Source: Solanum dulcamara (Eukaryota > Streptophyta > Magnoliopsida > Solanales > Solanaceae). From it: a stretch of 64,000 bases of DNA. Of this stretch, positions 47,201 through 57,482 are shown in pieces; position 1 is the first letter of the stretch; every line of letters begins with the position of its first letter. Under the pieces are notes generated by a model. It searched no databases, was not told where the DNA came from, and saw nothing but the letters and a program-made list of their open reading frames with translations. Location: contig NC_077239.1 in the NCBI RefSeq assembly GCF_947179165.1, positions 496,001 through 560,000 of the forward strand, read 5' to 3'. The position numbers and the translations under genes were made by a program.

Positions 47201-50200
47201 TCGTATATTAGTACGTGTGGCCTCGACATGATTCCCGCAGCGGTAGATTCTCCCTCTGAAGTCGAGAAAGGCAGGCAAATATCCCCGGTGTATTCGTCAT
47301 TTTTTCATTTGTGTTAGCCAATTGATATTTTTGGTGAACTAGCTTCTAATGAATTTTTTCAAAAATTACTATAGAACCCTTCGTAGGTACCCTCAGGATT
47401 AGTATGTGCGGCCTCGACACGATCCTCAGCGTATTACGCGAATTTGCCATTTTTCAAGTGTGTTAGTCCATTGATATTTTTGACAACTGGCTTTCAGTGG
47501 GTTTTTCTCAGAAACCGTTATGGGACCCTTTGTAGGTATCCAAGGGATCGTTACGTGCGAATTTGACATGATCCATGATGCATTCACAGCATTTCGGGGC
47601 CACACAAGTGGAATTAAGTGATTTTCTAATTTTTTTACGCGTGTGTTAGCCCATTAATATTTTTGGTGAACTGACTTTCAATGAATTTTTCTTAAAAACT
47701 ATCATGGGACCCTCTTTAGGTACCCGAGGTATCAGTATATGCATCATCGGCACAACCCACGGTGTGTTCATAACATTTAGTGGACTCACAAGCAAAATTA
47801 GGCAATTTCGCATTTTTTTCATGTGTTAGCCCATGGATATTTATGGTGAACAATCTTTCGATGGAATTTTATATTTAACTTTCATAGGACTAGGGCTGGG
47901 CGTTCGATATTCGTTTGATATTTTCAAAGTTCGGGTTCGGTAATTCGGTAATTGGTAGTTCAAAGTATATATACCAAATATCGAACTTTCAAACTTTGGT
48001 TCGGCAATTCGATAATCGATAAATCAAACTTCAGTTCGGTAATTCAGTAATTGATAAATCAAACTTCAGTTCGATACGATATTCGGTAATACCATATTTT
48101 TTTAATAGTTAATGTACAATAAAAATTTATCCTCATTTAATATTTACATTAACCTAAAGAATATATATCTTAACTTATATTTTTATTACTACACTATAAT
48201 TAAGTAATATATGTATTTTAACTTACCGAATATCGAAACCGAAATTGCTCTGAAGCCACATTCTACGGAGGAGAAATCATACATCATAAACAAAGAGAAA
48301 ATAATTTATGAATAGATACAGAATAAAAAAATATTACCATGTAATAAAAATAATGAAAAAAGGTGAAAATAAAAATCTCTAATATATCACACATAATTTT
48401 TATACATATGTTTTTCTTTGATTTTTCCAAAAACTCTACATCACTGCACTAATTATTAATTAGTTCCTGCAAAGATATGAAAAAGTTGGAATCTTTCGTT
48501 TTCAATGTAACTACCAAACAGTTTATTTAGATAACTGACGTGGTTAATCATGCAAAGTAAAATTAGAATTTTTAACCAATTGCATAAATTTGAAATTAGA
48601 ATTTATAATTTTACATGTACATGAATTTAAATTTTAGCAATTATCCATAATGTACGTATTTGAAAGTGTGCATATAGTATGATGTAAACGTGGGAAAGTT
48701 GAAATGAAAATGGTAAGGAAAATAAAAAATGGGATAGTTTTCTCTTACTAAACTCTTCTCTTTTAGGTAATTTTTCTTTTGTTTTTCCAGTTTTTTTGTA
48801 TTAATAAAAAATAATAAAAAATCAATATTCGGTATCGAATACCGAACTGAATTACCGAATACCGAATTATCAAAATAGCCGATTCGGTTCGATAATTCAG
48901 TTTTTGGTATTTTATGCCCAGCCCTACATAGGACCCTCCGTAGGTACCTGAGGAATAAGTATGTGCAGCCTCAGCACGATCCACAACACGTTAATAGCAT
49001 TTAGGATCCGCACAAGCGAGATTAGGTAATTTTGCTATTTTTTGTGTATACGGTGAGTTGGTTTTCGGTGGATTTTTCTCGAAAAATGTTATAAGAACCT
49101 CCAAAGGTACCCAGAGGATCAGTACGTGTGGCCTCGGCTCGATTCACATCAAGGGATTTCGCTATTTTTTCATGTGTGTTAGCTCATGGATATTTTTGGT
49201 GAACTGACTTCTAGTGAATTTTTTTGAAAATTATCATGGGACCCTCTATAGGTACCCAAAGGACCAGTACGTGTGGCCTCAACATATATCCACAGCTCAT
49301 TCATATCATTAAGGGCCGCACAAATGTAATTATGTGATTTTGTCATTCTTTTGTGCGTGTTAGCCCATGGATACTTTTGGTGAACTGGCTTTCGATTGAT
49401 TTTTCTTGAAAATTATCATGGGGCCCTATGTAGGTATCTAGGAGATCAGTATGTGCGTTCACGATACGATCCACAATGTGTTCATAGCATTTAGAAGTCG
49501 CATCAACATAATTAGGCAAATTCGCCATTTTTTCTTATTTGTTAGCCCATGAATATTTTTTGTGAACTAGCTTTCGGTGGATTTTTCTCCAAAATCATAA
49601 TGAGACCTTCCGTAGGTAATCGGGGGATCATTAAGTGCAGCCTCGGCATTATCCCCAATGCGTTCATAGCATTTAGGACCGCACAAGCGGAATTAAGTGA
49701 TTTTGTTATTTTTTCTTGTGTGTTAATCCATAGATATTTTTAGTGAACTGTCTTTCAATGGAAGTTTCTCAGAAACCATCATGGTACCCTCCTTAGTTAT
49801 CAGGGGGATGAGTACGTGCTGCCTGGGCATTATCCACAATGCGTTCATAGCATTTAAGTCTGCACAAGTAAAATTAGGCGATTTTGTCATTTTTCGTGTG
49901 TGTTAGCCCATTGATATTTTTGGCGAACTGGATTTCAATCAATTTTTTCTTTGAAACCGTTTTGGAACCCTTCGTTGGTACACGAGGGAGTAGTACATGC
50001 GGCGTTGGGACGATCCACGCTGCATTCATAATATTGAGCGGTCGCACAATCGAAAATAGGCAATTTTATAATTTTTTTATGTGTGTTAGCCTTTTTAATA
50101 TTTTTGGTGCACTGACTTTCGGTGAATTTTTCTTGAAAACCATAATGGATCCCTTTGTAGGTACCCGAAAAATTAGTATGTGAGGCTTCGACACTATCAA

Positions 50201-50600
50201 AGGTGCTTTCAAAGAATTTGGGGCCGCACAAGCGAAATTAAGCGATTTTATCATTTTTCGTGTGTGTTAGCCTATGATAATTTTTGGTGAACTGCTTCCA
50301 GTGGAATTTTCTCGAAAACCATCCTGGGATACTCCCTAGGTACCCGAGGGATCAGTACGTGCGGCCTCAGCACTATCTATGGCGCGATCATATCCTTTAG
50401 GTGTTGCACAAGAGGAATTAGGCGATTTCGTCATTTTTCGTGTGTTTTAGCTTATTGATATGTTTTTGTATGTGTTAGCCCATAGTTTTTTTTGGTGTAC
50501 TGGATTTCAGTAATTTTTTATCGAAAATCATAATGGGACCCTTCGTAGGTACCGGGGGACAAGTACGTATGGCATCTACACGATCCAAGGTGCGTTCATA
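44270..50600. repeat. Satellite domain B (ACCCTCCGTAGGTACC type)
   Basis: Monomers carry 'accatcatgggaccctccgt', 'aggtacccgggggatcagta', 'cgtgcggcctcggcacgat', 'gatttcgccattttttcg', 'catggatatttttggtgaac' and 'ggtggatttttctcg'. Several are shortened (see findings), one carries foreign filler near 47234-47290, and a hAT-like element splits the block. Confidence 0.85.
47891..48926. mobile_element. hAT-like non-autonomous element in the satellite, 8-bp target duplication
   Basis: Ends are perfect 11-bp inverted repeats, TAGGGCTGGGC ... GCCCAGCCCTA. They are flanked by an 8-bp direct repeat CATAGGAC (47883-47890 and 48927-48934), which together rebuild one satellite monomer. Length 1,036 bp. Sub-terminal regions are rich in 'ttcggtaattcggtaatt' and its complement. 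No transposase is encoded. The 8-bp duplication and TIR type point to the hAT superfamily. Confidence 0.9.
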
Positions 50601-53600
50601 GCAATAATGCACATGAATATTTTGGTGAATTGGCTTTCGGTCAATTTTTTTCCAAAACCCTTGTGGGACCCTTCGTAAGTACTCGGGGGATCAGTATGTG
50701 TAGCTTCGACACGATCCATTGCTCTTTCTTAACATTTAGGGGCCGCACAAGCTGTATTAGTTAATTTTCTCATTTTTCATATGTATTAGCCCATGAATAT
50801 TTTGGTGAACTGGCTTCCGATCAATTATTTTCCAATACCCTTATAGGACCTTCTGTAACTACCTAGGGATCAGTACATGTAACCTTAGAACGATCCACGA
50901 TGCATTCATAGTATTTAAGGGTCACACAAGCGGAATTAGGTAATTTTCTCATTTTTTATGTATGTTAGCCCATAAATATTTTGGTGAACTGGCTTTCAGT
51001 GATTTTTTTCCGAAACCATTATAGGAACCTTCTTAAGTACCCCGGGGATTAGTACGTGCAGCCTCAACACGATCCACGACCCATTAATAGCATTTAGGAA
51101 ATGCATAAGCAAAATTAGGTGGTTTTATAATTTTTCATGTGTGTTAGACCATTAATATTTTAGTGAACTTGCTTCTAGTAAAAAATTTTCTAAAACCCTT
51201 ACGGGACCCTCTGTAAGTACCTGGAGGATCAGTACGTGTAGCTTCGGCATGATCCACGGTACATTTATATCATTTAGGGATTGCAAAAGTGGAACTAGAT
51301 AATTTTTTCATTTTTCGTGTGTGTTAACCCATCAATATTTTGGTAAACTACCTCTGAATTTTTTTTTGAAACCATTATGGTACTCTCCGTAAGTATCTGG
51401 GGGATCAGTACGTGTATCCATGGCATGATACACAGTACGTGTAACATTGGCATGATACACGACGCATTCTTAGCATTTAGGGTCACACAAGCGGGATTAG
51501 GTGATTTTCTTATTTTTTGCGTGTATTAGCCGATCAATATTTTGGTGAACTGGCTTTCGATTAATTTTTCCAAAACACTTATGGAACTCTCCTTAAGTAC
51601 ACGGGAGATCAGTACGTGTAGCCTCGACATGATCCATGACGCATTCATAACATTCAAGGGTTGCACAAGCGAAATTAGATGATTTTCTTATTTTTCGTGT
51701 GTGTTAGCCCATTAATATTTTGGTGAACTGGCTTTCGATCAAGTTTTTTCTGAAATCATTACCTGAGGGATCAGTACCTTTAGACTCAGCATGATCCACG
51801 ATACATTCATCGCATTTAGCAGTTGCACAAGCGAAATTAGGAATTTTTTCATTTGTCATTAGTGTTAACCCATGAATATTTTGATGAACTGACTTTTGAT
51901 CAATTTTTTTCTGAAACAATTATGGGACCCTTCGTAAGTATCCGAGGGATCAGTACGTGTAGCATCGGCACGATTCAAGGCACATTCCTAGCATTTAGGA
52001 ACCGCTCAAGAGGAATTAGGCGATTTTCTTATTTTTTGTGTGCGTTAGACCATTAATATTTTGGTGAATTGACTTTCAGTCAATTTCTTTTCTGAAACTC
52101 TTATGGTACCCTTCGTAACTATCCGGAGGATCAATACTAGTAACCATACCATGATTTACGGTGCATTCATAGCATTTCGCAGAATTAGACAATTTTTTTT
52201 ATTTTTCTTATGTGTTAGCCCATTAATATTTTTATGAACTGACTTCTGATAAAAAAATAATTAAAACCCTTATGGGACCCTCCGTAAGTACCCGGAGAAT
52301 CAGTATGTATAGCCTAGGCAAGATACACGACGCATTGATAATATTTAGAGGTCGCATAAACGAAATAAGGCAATTTTCTCATTTTCCGTATGTGTTAGCC
52401 CATGAATATTTTTTTGAATTGATTTCCAGTCAATTTTTTTCAAAACCACTAGAGGACCCTCTATAAGTACCCGGAGGATCAGTACATGTAGCCTTAGCAC
52501 GATCCACGGCACATTCATAACATTTAGAGGCCGCACAATCGAAATTAGGCGATTTTCTCATTTTTCGTGTGTGTTAGCCATGAATATTTTCGTGAAGTGA
52601 CTTTCGATAAAAAAAATTTAAACCCTTATGGGACCTCCCGTAAGTACCCAGAGGATCAGTACGTATATCTTTCACATGATCTACGGTGCACTCATAACAT
52701 TTAGGGGCCGCACAAGCGGAATTTGACAATTTTCTCACTTTTCGTGTGTGTTAGCCCATGAATATTTTGATAAATTGGCTTTCGATCAATTTTTTTCTGA
52801 AACCCTTAAGGGACCCTTCGTTAGTACCCGATGGATAAGTACATGTAGCCTTGGCACGATCCACAGCGCATTCATAGCATTTAGGGGTCACGCAAGTGGA
52901 ATTAGACGATTTTCTCATTTTTTGTATATGTTAGGCCATTAATATTTTGGTGAGTTGGAATCTGGACAACTATTTTTTGAAAACCTTATGGGACCCTCTG
53001 TAAGTACCTGAAGGATCAGTACGTGTAGCTTCGGCACGATCCACGGCACATACATAATATTTAGTGGCCGCACAAGCGGAATTAGGCGATTTATTCATTT
53101 TTCGTGTATGTTAACCCATGCATATTTTGGTGAACTGACTTTCGGTTCATTTTTTTTCAAAACCCTTATGGTACCATCCGTAACTATCCAAGGTATCGGT
53201 ATGTGTAATTTCGGTATGATCTCAGGTGCATTCATTGCATTTAGGGAACACACAAGCAGAATTAGGTGGTTTTTTTTATTTTTTGTATATGTTAGTCCAT
53301 GAATATTTTGGTGAACTGGCTTCTGGTCAAAAAAAAAATGAAATCCTTATGGAACCCTCCATAAATACCTAGGGGATTATTACATGTAGCCTCGGCATGA
53401 TACCCGATGCATTTATAGCATTAGTGACCGCATAAGTGAAATTAGGCGATTTTCACATTTTTCATATGTGTTTGCCCATTAAGATTTTGGTGAACTTGCT
53501 TCTGATCATTTTTTTTCCTAAACCATTATGGGACCCTCCATAAGTACTCGAGAGATCAGTATGTATAGTCTCGGCACGATCCATGATGCATTAATAGCAT

Positions 53601-54455
53601 TTAAGGGTCGCACAAGCGGAATTAAGGAATTTTTTTATTTTTCATATGTTTTATCCAATGAATATTTTGGTGAATTGGCTTCCAGTCAATTTTTTTCGAA
53701 ATCCTTATGGGACCCTCCATAAGTATTCGGGGATCAGTACATGTAGCCTCGGCACGATACACGGTGCGTTTATAGCATTTAAGGGCCCAGTAGAGGAATT
53801 AGATAATTTTCTCATTTTTTTTGTGTGTTAGCCCATAAATATTTTGGTGAACTGGCTTTCGATCAAATTTTTTCCAAAACCCTTATAGGACCTTTAATAA
53901 ATACCCGAGAGATCAGTATGTGTAGCTTCGACATGATCTACTGTGCATTCATAGCGTTTAGGGGTCGTACAAGCAGAATTAGGTGATTTTTTTTATTTTT
54001 CATATGTGTTAGTCAATGAATATTTTGGTGAACTGGCTTCTGGTCAATTTTTTTGCGAAACCCTTATGAGACCCTCCGTAAGTATCCGATGGATTAGTAA
54101 GTGTAGCCTTGGCACGATTCACAGCGTATTCATAGCATTTAGGGGCCGCACAAGCGGAATAAGACGATTTTCTCATTTTTCGTGTGTGTTAGCCGATAAA
54201 TATTTTGGTGAACTGGCTTCCGTTCAATTTTATTTCGAAACCCTTTTGGGAGCCTCCTTAGGTACCCGGGGATCAGTATATGTAGCTTCGGCACGATCCA
54301 CAACGCATTTATAACATTTAGGGACCGCACAAGCGGAATTAAGCGATTTTCACATTTTCATGTATGTTAGCCCATGAATATTTTGGTGAACTGACTTTCG
54401 ATCAATTTTTTTCTGAAACCCTTCGTAAGTACCTAGGGATCAATACGTGTGGTCT
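50600..54455. repeat. Satellite domain C (CCCTCCGTAAGTACCC type)
   Basis: Monomers have 'aaacccttatgggaccctcc', 'gtaagtacccggaggatcag', 'tacgtgtagcctcggcac', 'gcattcatagcatttagg', 'gattttctcatttttcgtgt' and 'atattttggtgaactggc'. They are more uniform, with a period near 179-180, so one plus-strand frame often stays open for a full monomer or more (e.g. 54006-54314). The domain ends about 220 bp before the PPR gene. Confidence 0.85.
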
Positions 54456-54671
54456 GGTGAATAGTAATCATAACAATTCTAATATAGCAAAATTCCTTAT
54501 CGGATAAGTTTTGACTAATAGATATTATGTGACAGTAACTTAAGGAGAATTTTGACTCAAGCAAATGTAAGAAAGCAAACGAACAAAACAAATAATTGAT
54601 TTTATATTTACACAATTATAATTTTCCTTCGAGGAGATTTCAGATGAAGCTTTTACGCCCCTCAAGCTCCC

Positions 54672-56576
54672 ATGTGTTCAACCCCAATTACAAAGCTTCT
54701 AAAACTAGCTACCAATCCACACCTTTTCCTTATACAAAACTGTACAAATATGAAACATCTCATGAAATTTCATGCCCATTTCATCACAAATGGCCTTTCA
54801 AATGACACCCTTTTCCTCAGTGCCATTCTTTCTTTTACAGCACTTTCTCCTACTGGAAATTTAGCATATGCCCATTTGGTTTTTAACCAAATTAATTCAC
54901 CCAATACTTTTATGTTCAATACTATGATTAGAGGTTATGGTTCTAGCTCTAATCCAAGAAAAGTAATGAGTTTTTACATCAAAATGTTGCGATATGGTTT
55001 TTTTCCTAATCATTATACTTACCCTTTTGTGATTAAAGCATTGTGTAGGACTCAAAGTTACATTCTTGGTGAAGCATTGCATTGTTCTGTGATAAAATTT
55101 GGGCATGTTTTGGACCTTCATATAGCAAATTCACTTCTACATATGTATGCAAAGTTTGGGTTTTTCGCCAAGATCATGTATCTGTTTGATGAAATGCCTG
55201 AACCAGATGTAGTTTCTTGGAATGTGATTATTGATGATCTTGGTAAAAATGGTTGTTTTGATGAGGTTTTGGCTGCGGTTAATGAGATGTGTTGGAATGG
55301 GGTTGAGCCTAACGCGGTTACATTTCTTGGACTTGTTTCGTGTTCTTTGAAAATGGGGGATTTTGGTTTAGGTAAGTTGGTACATTTGTATATTATGAAG
55401 AGAGGAATACACATGAGTGAAAATCTTGTTAATGGGTTGATTGATATGTATGCGAAGTTTGGAGATATGGAGTCTGCTGAGAAGTTGTTCGATAGGATGC
55501 AGATGAAGACGGTTTTCTCATGGACTTCACTTCTTGATGGTTTTATACAAAAGGGTGAACTAGAAAGAGCTGGTGTTGTTTTTCATCAGATGCCTAAGGA
55601 TACTACTGCTTGGAATGTCATGCTTAGTGGGTATTCCGAGGCAGGTGATATGAGTTCAGCAGAGACAATCTTTCGAGCAATGCCAGATAGAGATTTAGTC
55701 TCATGGAACACTATGATTCTTGGCTATACTCAGAACAAGATGTATATGAAGTCCTTAGAGTTGCTAAGAGAAATGCTCGGGTTTGGACTGAAACCTGATC
55801 GGATAACATTAGTTGGGTTGTTCTCAGTGTGTGGATATGCAGGTGTACTGTTTATCGGTGAAGCCATCCATTCTTTCATGGAAAAACAGAACATAAAGGA
55901 AGAAGAAGTTGAAGTAGCCTTGTTGGATATGTATAGCAAGAGTGGTGATCCTGAGAAAGCTCTTAGAGTATTTTACGCGATACGTAGAAAATCAGTGTTG
56001 GCTTGGACTAACATGATCGTCGGACTAGCAATGAATGGTCTTGCAAATGAAGCTCTTATGTTGTTCCATCAAATGTGTGATGAAGGAACAGGTCCTAATG
56101 AGATAACATTTTTAGGTGTTTTATGTGCTTGCAGCTATGCAGGTTTAGTTAAAGAAGGCAAATGGCTGTTCAATGCTATGAGTAAAGTACATGGCATTAC
56201 ACCAAGATCTGAGCACTATGGTTGTATGGTTGATCTTCTAGGCCGGGCCGGTTTGCTTAAAGAAGCAGAGATGTTTATTCATGATATGCCTGAAAAGGCT
56301 GATGCTGGCATCTGGGGTGCCTTACTAGGGGCTTGTAGGATGCATGGTGAGGTTCAAATGGGTGAAAAGATAGCCAAGATTGTGACACAAATGGACCCGT
56401 ATCACTCAGGACGTTACATTCTTCTCTCCAACATTTATGCTGCAGAAAACAGATGGCTTGATGCTGAAAAAGTAAGGAAGAAGATGAAAACTGAAGGTAT
56501 ACACAAAACACCAGGATTCAGTTTGGTTGAGATGAAAGGTGAAATGCACCAATTCATAGTAGGCAATCATTCTTAA
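54672..56576 (+). CDS. PLS-class pentatricopeptide repeat protein, E subgroup
   Basis: An intronless frame of 634 residues with tandem degenerate PPR motifs from about residue 60 to 540. Recognisable units include 'NTFMFNTMIRGYGSS', 'IANSLLHMYAKFG', 'LFDEMPEPDVVSWNVIIDD', 'NGLIDMYAKFGDMESAEKLF', 'TTAWNVMLSGYSEAGDMSSA', 'DLVSWNTMILGYTQN', 'ALLDMYSKSGDPEKALRVF' and 'GPNEITFLGVLCACSYAG'. The C-terminus holds the E region: 'HYGCMVDLLGRAGLLKEAE', 'IWGALLGACRMHGEVQ', 'YILLSNIYAAENRWLDAE' and 'KTPGFSLVEM', stopping after 'HQFIVGNHS', before any DYW deaminase domain. Such proteins bind single organelle transcripts and usually assist C-to-U editing with a partner deaminase in chloroplasts or mitochondria. 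ATG 54672 is the first in frame; Met at 54750 is an alternative. Its target cannot be told from sequence alone here. Confidence 0.95.
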   Translation: MCSTPITKLLKLATNPHLFLIQNCTNMKHLMKFHAHFITNGLSNDTLFLSAILSFTALSPTGNLAYAHLVFNQINSPNTFMFNTMIRGYGSSSNPRKVMSFYIKMLRYGFFPNHYTYPFVIKALCRTQSYILGEALHCSVIKFGHVLDLHIANSLLHMYAKFGFFAKIMYLFDEMPEPDVVSWNVIIDDLGKNGCFDEVLAAVNEMCWNGVEPNAVTFLGLVSCSLKMGDFGLGKLVHLYIMKRGIHMSENLVNGLIDMYAKFGDMESAEKLFDRMQMKTVFSWTSLLDGFIQKGELERAGVVFHQMPKDTTAWNVMLSGYSEAGDMSSAETIFRAMPDRDLVSWNTMILGYTQNKMYMKSLELLREMLGFGLKPDRITLVGLFSVCGYAGVLFIGEAIHSFMEKQNIKEEEVEVALLDMYSKSGDPEKALRVFYAIRRKSVLAWTNMIVGLAMNGLANEALMLFHQMCDEGTGPNEITFLGVLCACSYAGLVKEGKWLFNAMSKVHGITPRSEHYGCMVDLLGRAGLLKEAEMFIHDMPEKADAGIWGALLGACRMHGEVQMGEKIAKIVTQMDPYHSGRYILLSNIYAAENRWLDAEKVRKKMKTEGIHKTPGFSLVEMKGEMHQFIVGNHS

Positions 56577-57482
56577 TGAGGAAATTTGCCAATTATGATG
56601 CATGTACTAAAGACACACTTTGACAAGTCTTAGCTCTTAATATGTGTTAGCAAAGAGAGATCGAAGACAAAGATTTTCTGACTCTGTGCGAGCACTAGAT
56701 GGAAAAGACAGATAAAGGAACAACCCAATGGAAGAGCATACCTCAAGGGGCACCAATCTCCCCTAGCAAAGATCTATCTGCTCGAAGGAAAATACTTGAG
56801 TATTGCACTTCAGGGTAAAGAGTTTCTTCTCCTAGTAGACTTAAACTATGGTGCTTACGAAAGATTTTAAGATCTTTGTTTAGTTTGTTTCCAATGTACA
56901 AAAAAAAAGGGGAGTCCACTGTGGATACACAGCTTTGAGCTAACAAAATGACACAGAAAACGTTGTATTTCGACTTCTGTTCCTTGTAATATTCTTCTTT
57001 CAATGAGACATGAGATGATTCAACCGAGCCAACCGAGTATAAAATATAAGCAGGCATTATAAGTAACACCAATGAGGTGCTTCATAAGGAGCTAAGAAAA
57101 TGTGATTGATAGTAACATAATGTAACCAAGTAAATTGCAGATGATAGACTAGTAGTACAGAATATAAGAGATTCTGTGCAACAGAAAGGCTGTTTGATCC
57201 CAGAGTTACAAATAAGCTTCAAGTAATTGTGTTCCTTAAACTGTATGAAATAGTAAACATTTGTATCAAGAGTTGCAGTTGAGCTGATATTGAAACTACA
57301 CTTTCTTTCCTCTTTAAGACCATAGTTTCCTGGGTCTTTTCTTTTCGTTCAGCGCATCCTTCTCCCTCGTTGTACCTTCAATCTCCTTTTTGGCATTTGC
57401 AAGTCCAAAATTTAGAGGCCATTTTAGGCCCATATAACTTGGATATGCAAGCCAAGAGCAACAACCAGGGCAACTAGGGAGG
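56577..57482. other. Intergenic region between convergent genes
   Basis: Holds the 3'UTR of the PPR gene and of the minus-strand FAD-synthetase-like gene. A charged minus frame just past that gene's stop (57314-57505) is in a different frame and is probably 3'UTR. No other feature is seen. Confidence 0.5.

Larger units (their letters stand above)
41100..54455. repeat. Satellite array, monomer about 178-181 bp
   Basis: About 13.3 kb of head-to-tail monomers, split by one inserted element at 47891-48926; the remaining roughly 12.3 kb gives about 65-70 copies. A typical monomer holds, in order: 'gggaccctccgtaggtaccc', 'ggggatcagtacgtg.ggcc', 'ggcacgatccacggcg', 'ttcatagcatttaggggccg', 'cacaagcggaattaggcgat', 'tttttcgtgtgtgttagccc', 'atgaatattttggtgaactg' and 'gctttcgg.caattttt'. 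The spacing of 'gtgtgttag' motifs is steady (e.g. 52566, 52743, 52921, 53101). Monomers are diverged rather than identical. The family is not identified; it is richer in GC and CpG than its flanks. Confidence 0.95.

Noticed and set aside
44949..54314. Many plus- and minus-strand open frames of 60-102 residues with similar translations, suggesting a repeat-protein family
   Set aside because: They are frames of the satellite monomer that stay open because the period is near a multiple of three. They lack consistent starts, are broken in most monomers, and occur on both strands.
41100..54455. Regularly spaced repeats that could suggest a CRISPR array
   Set aside because: Units of about 179 bp are contiguous with no unique spacers, in a plant nuclear context.
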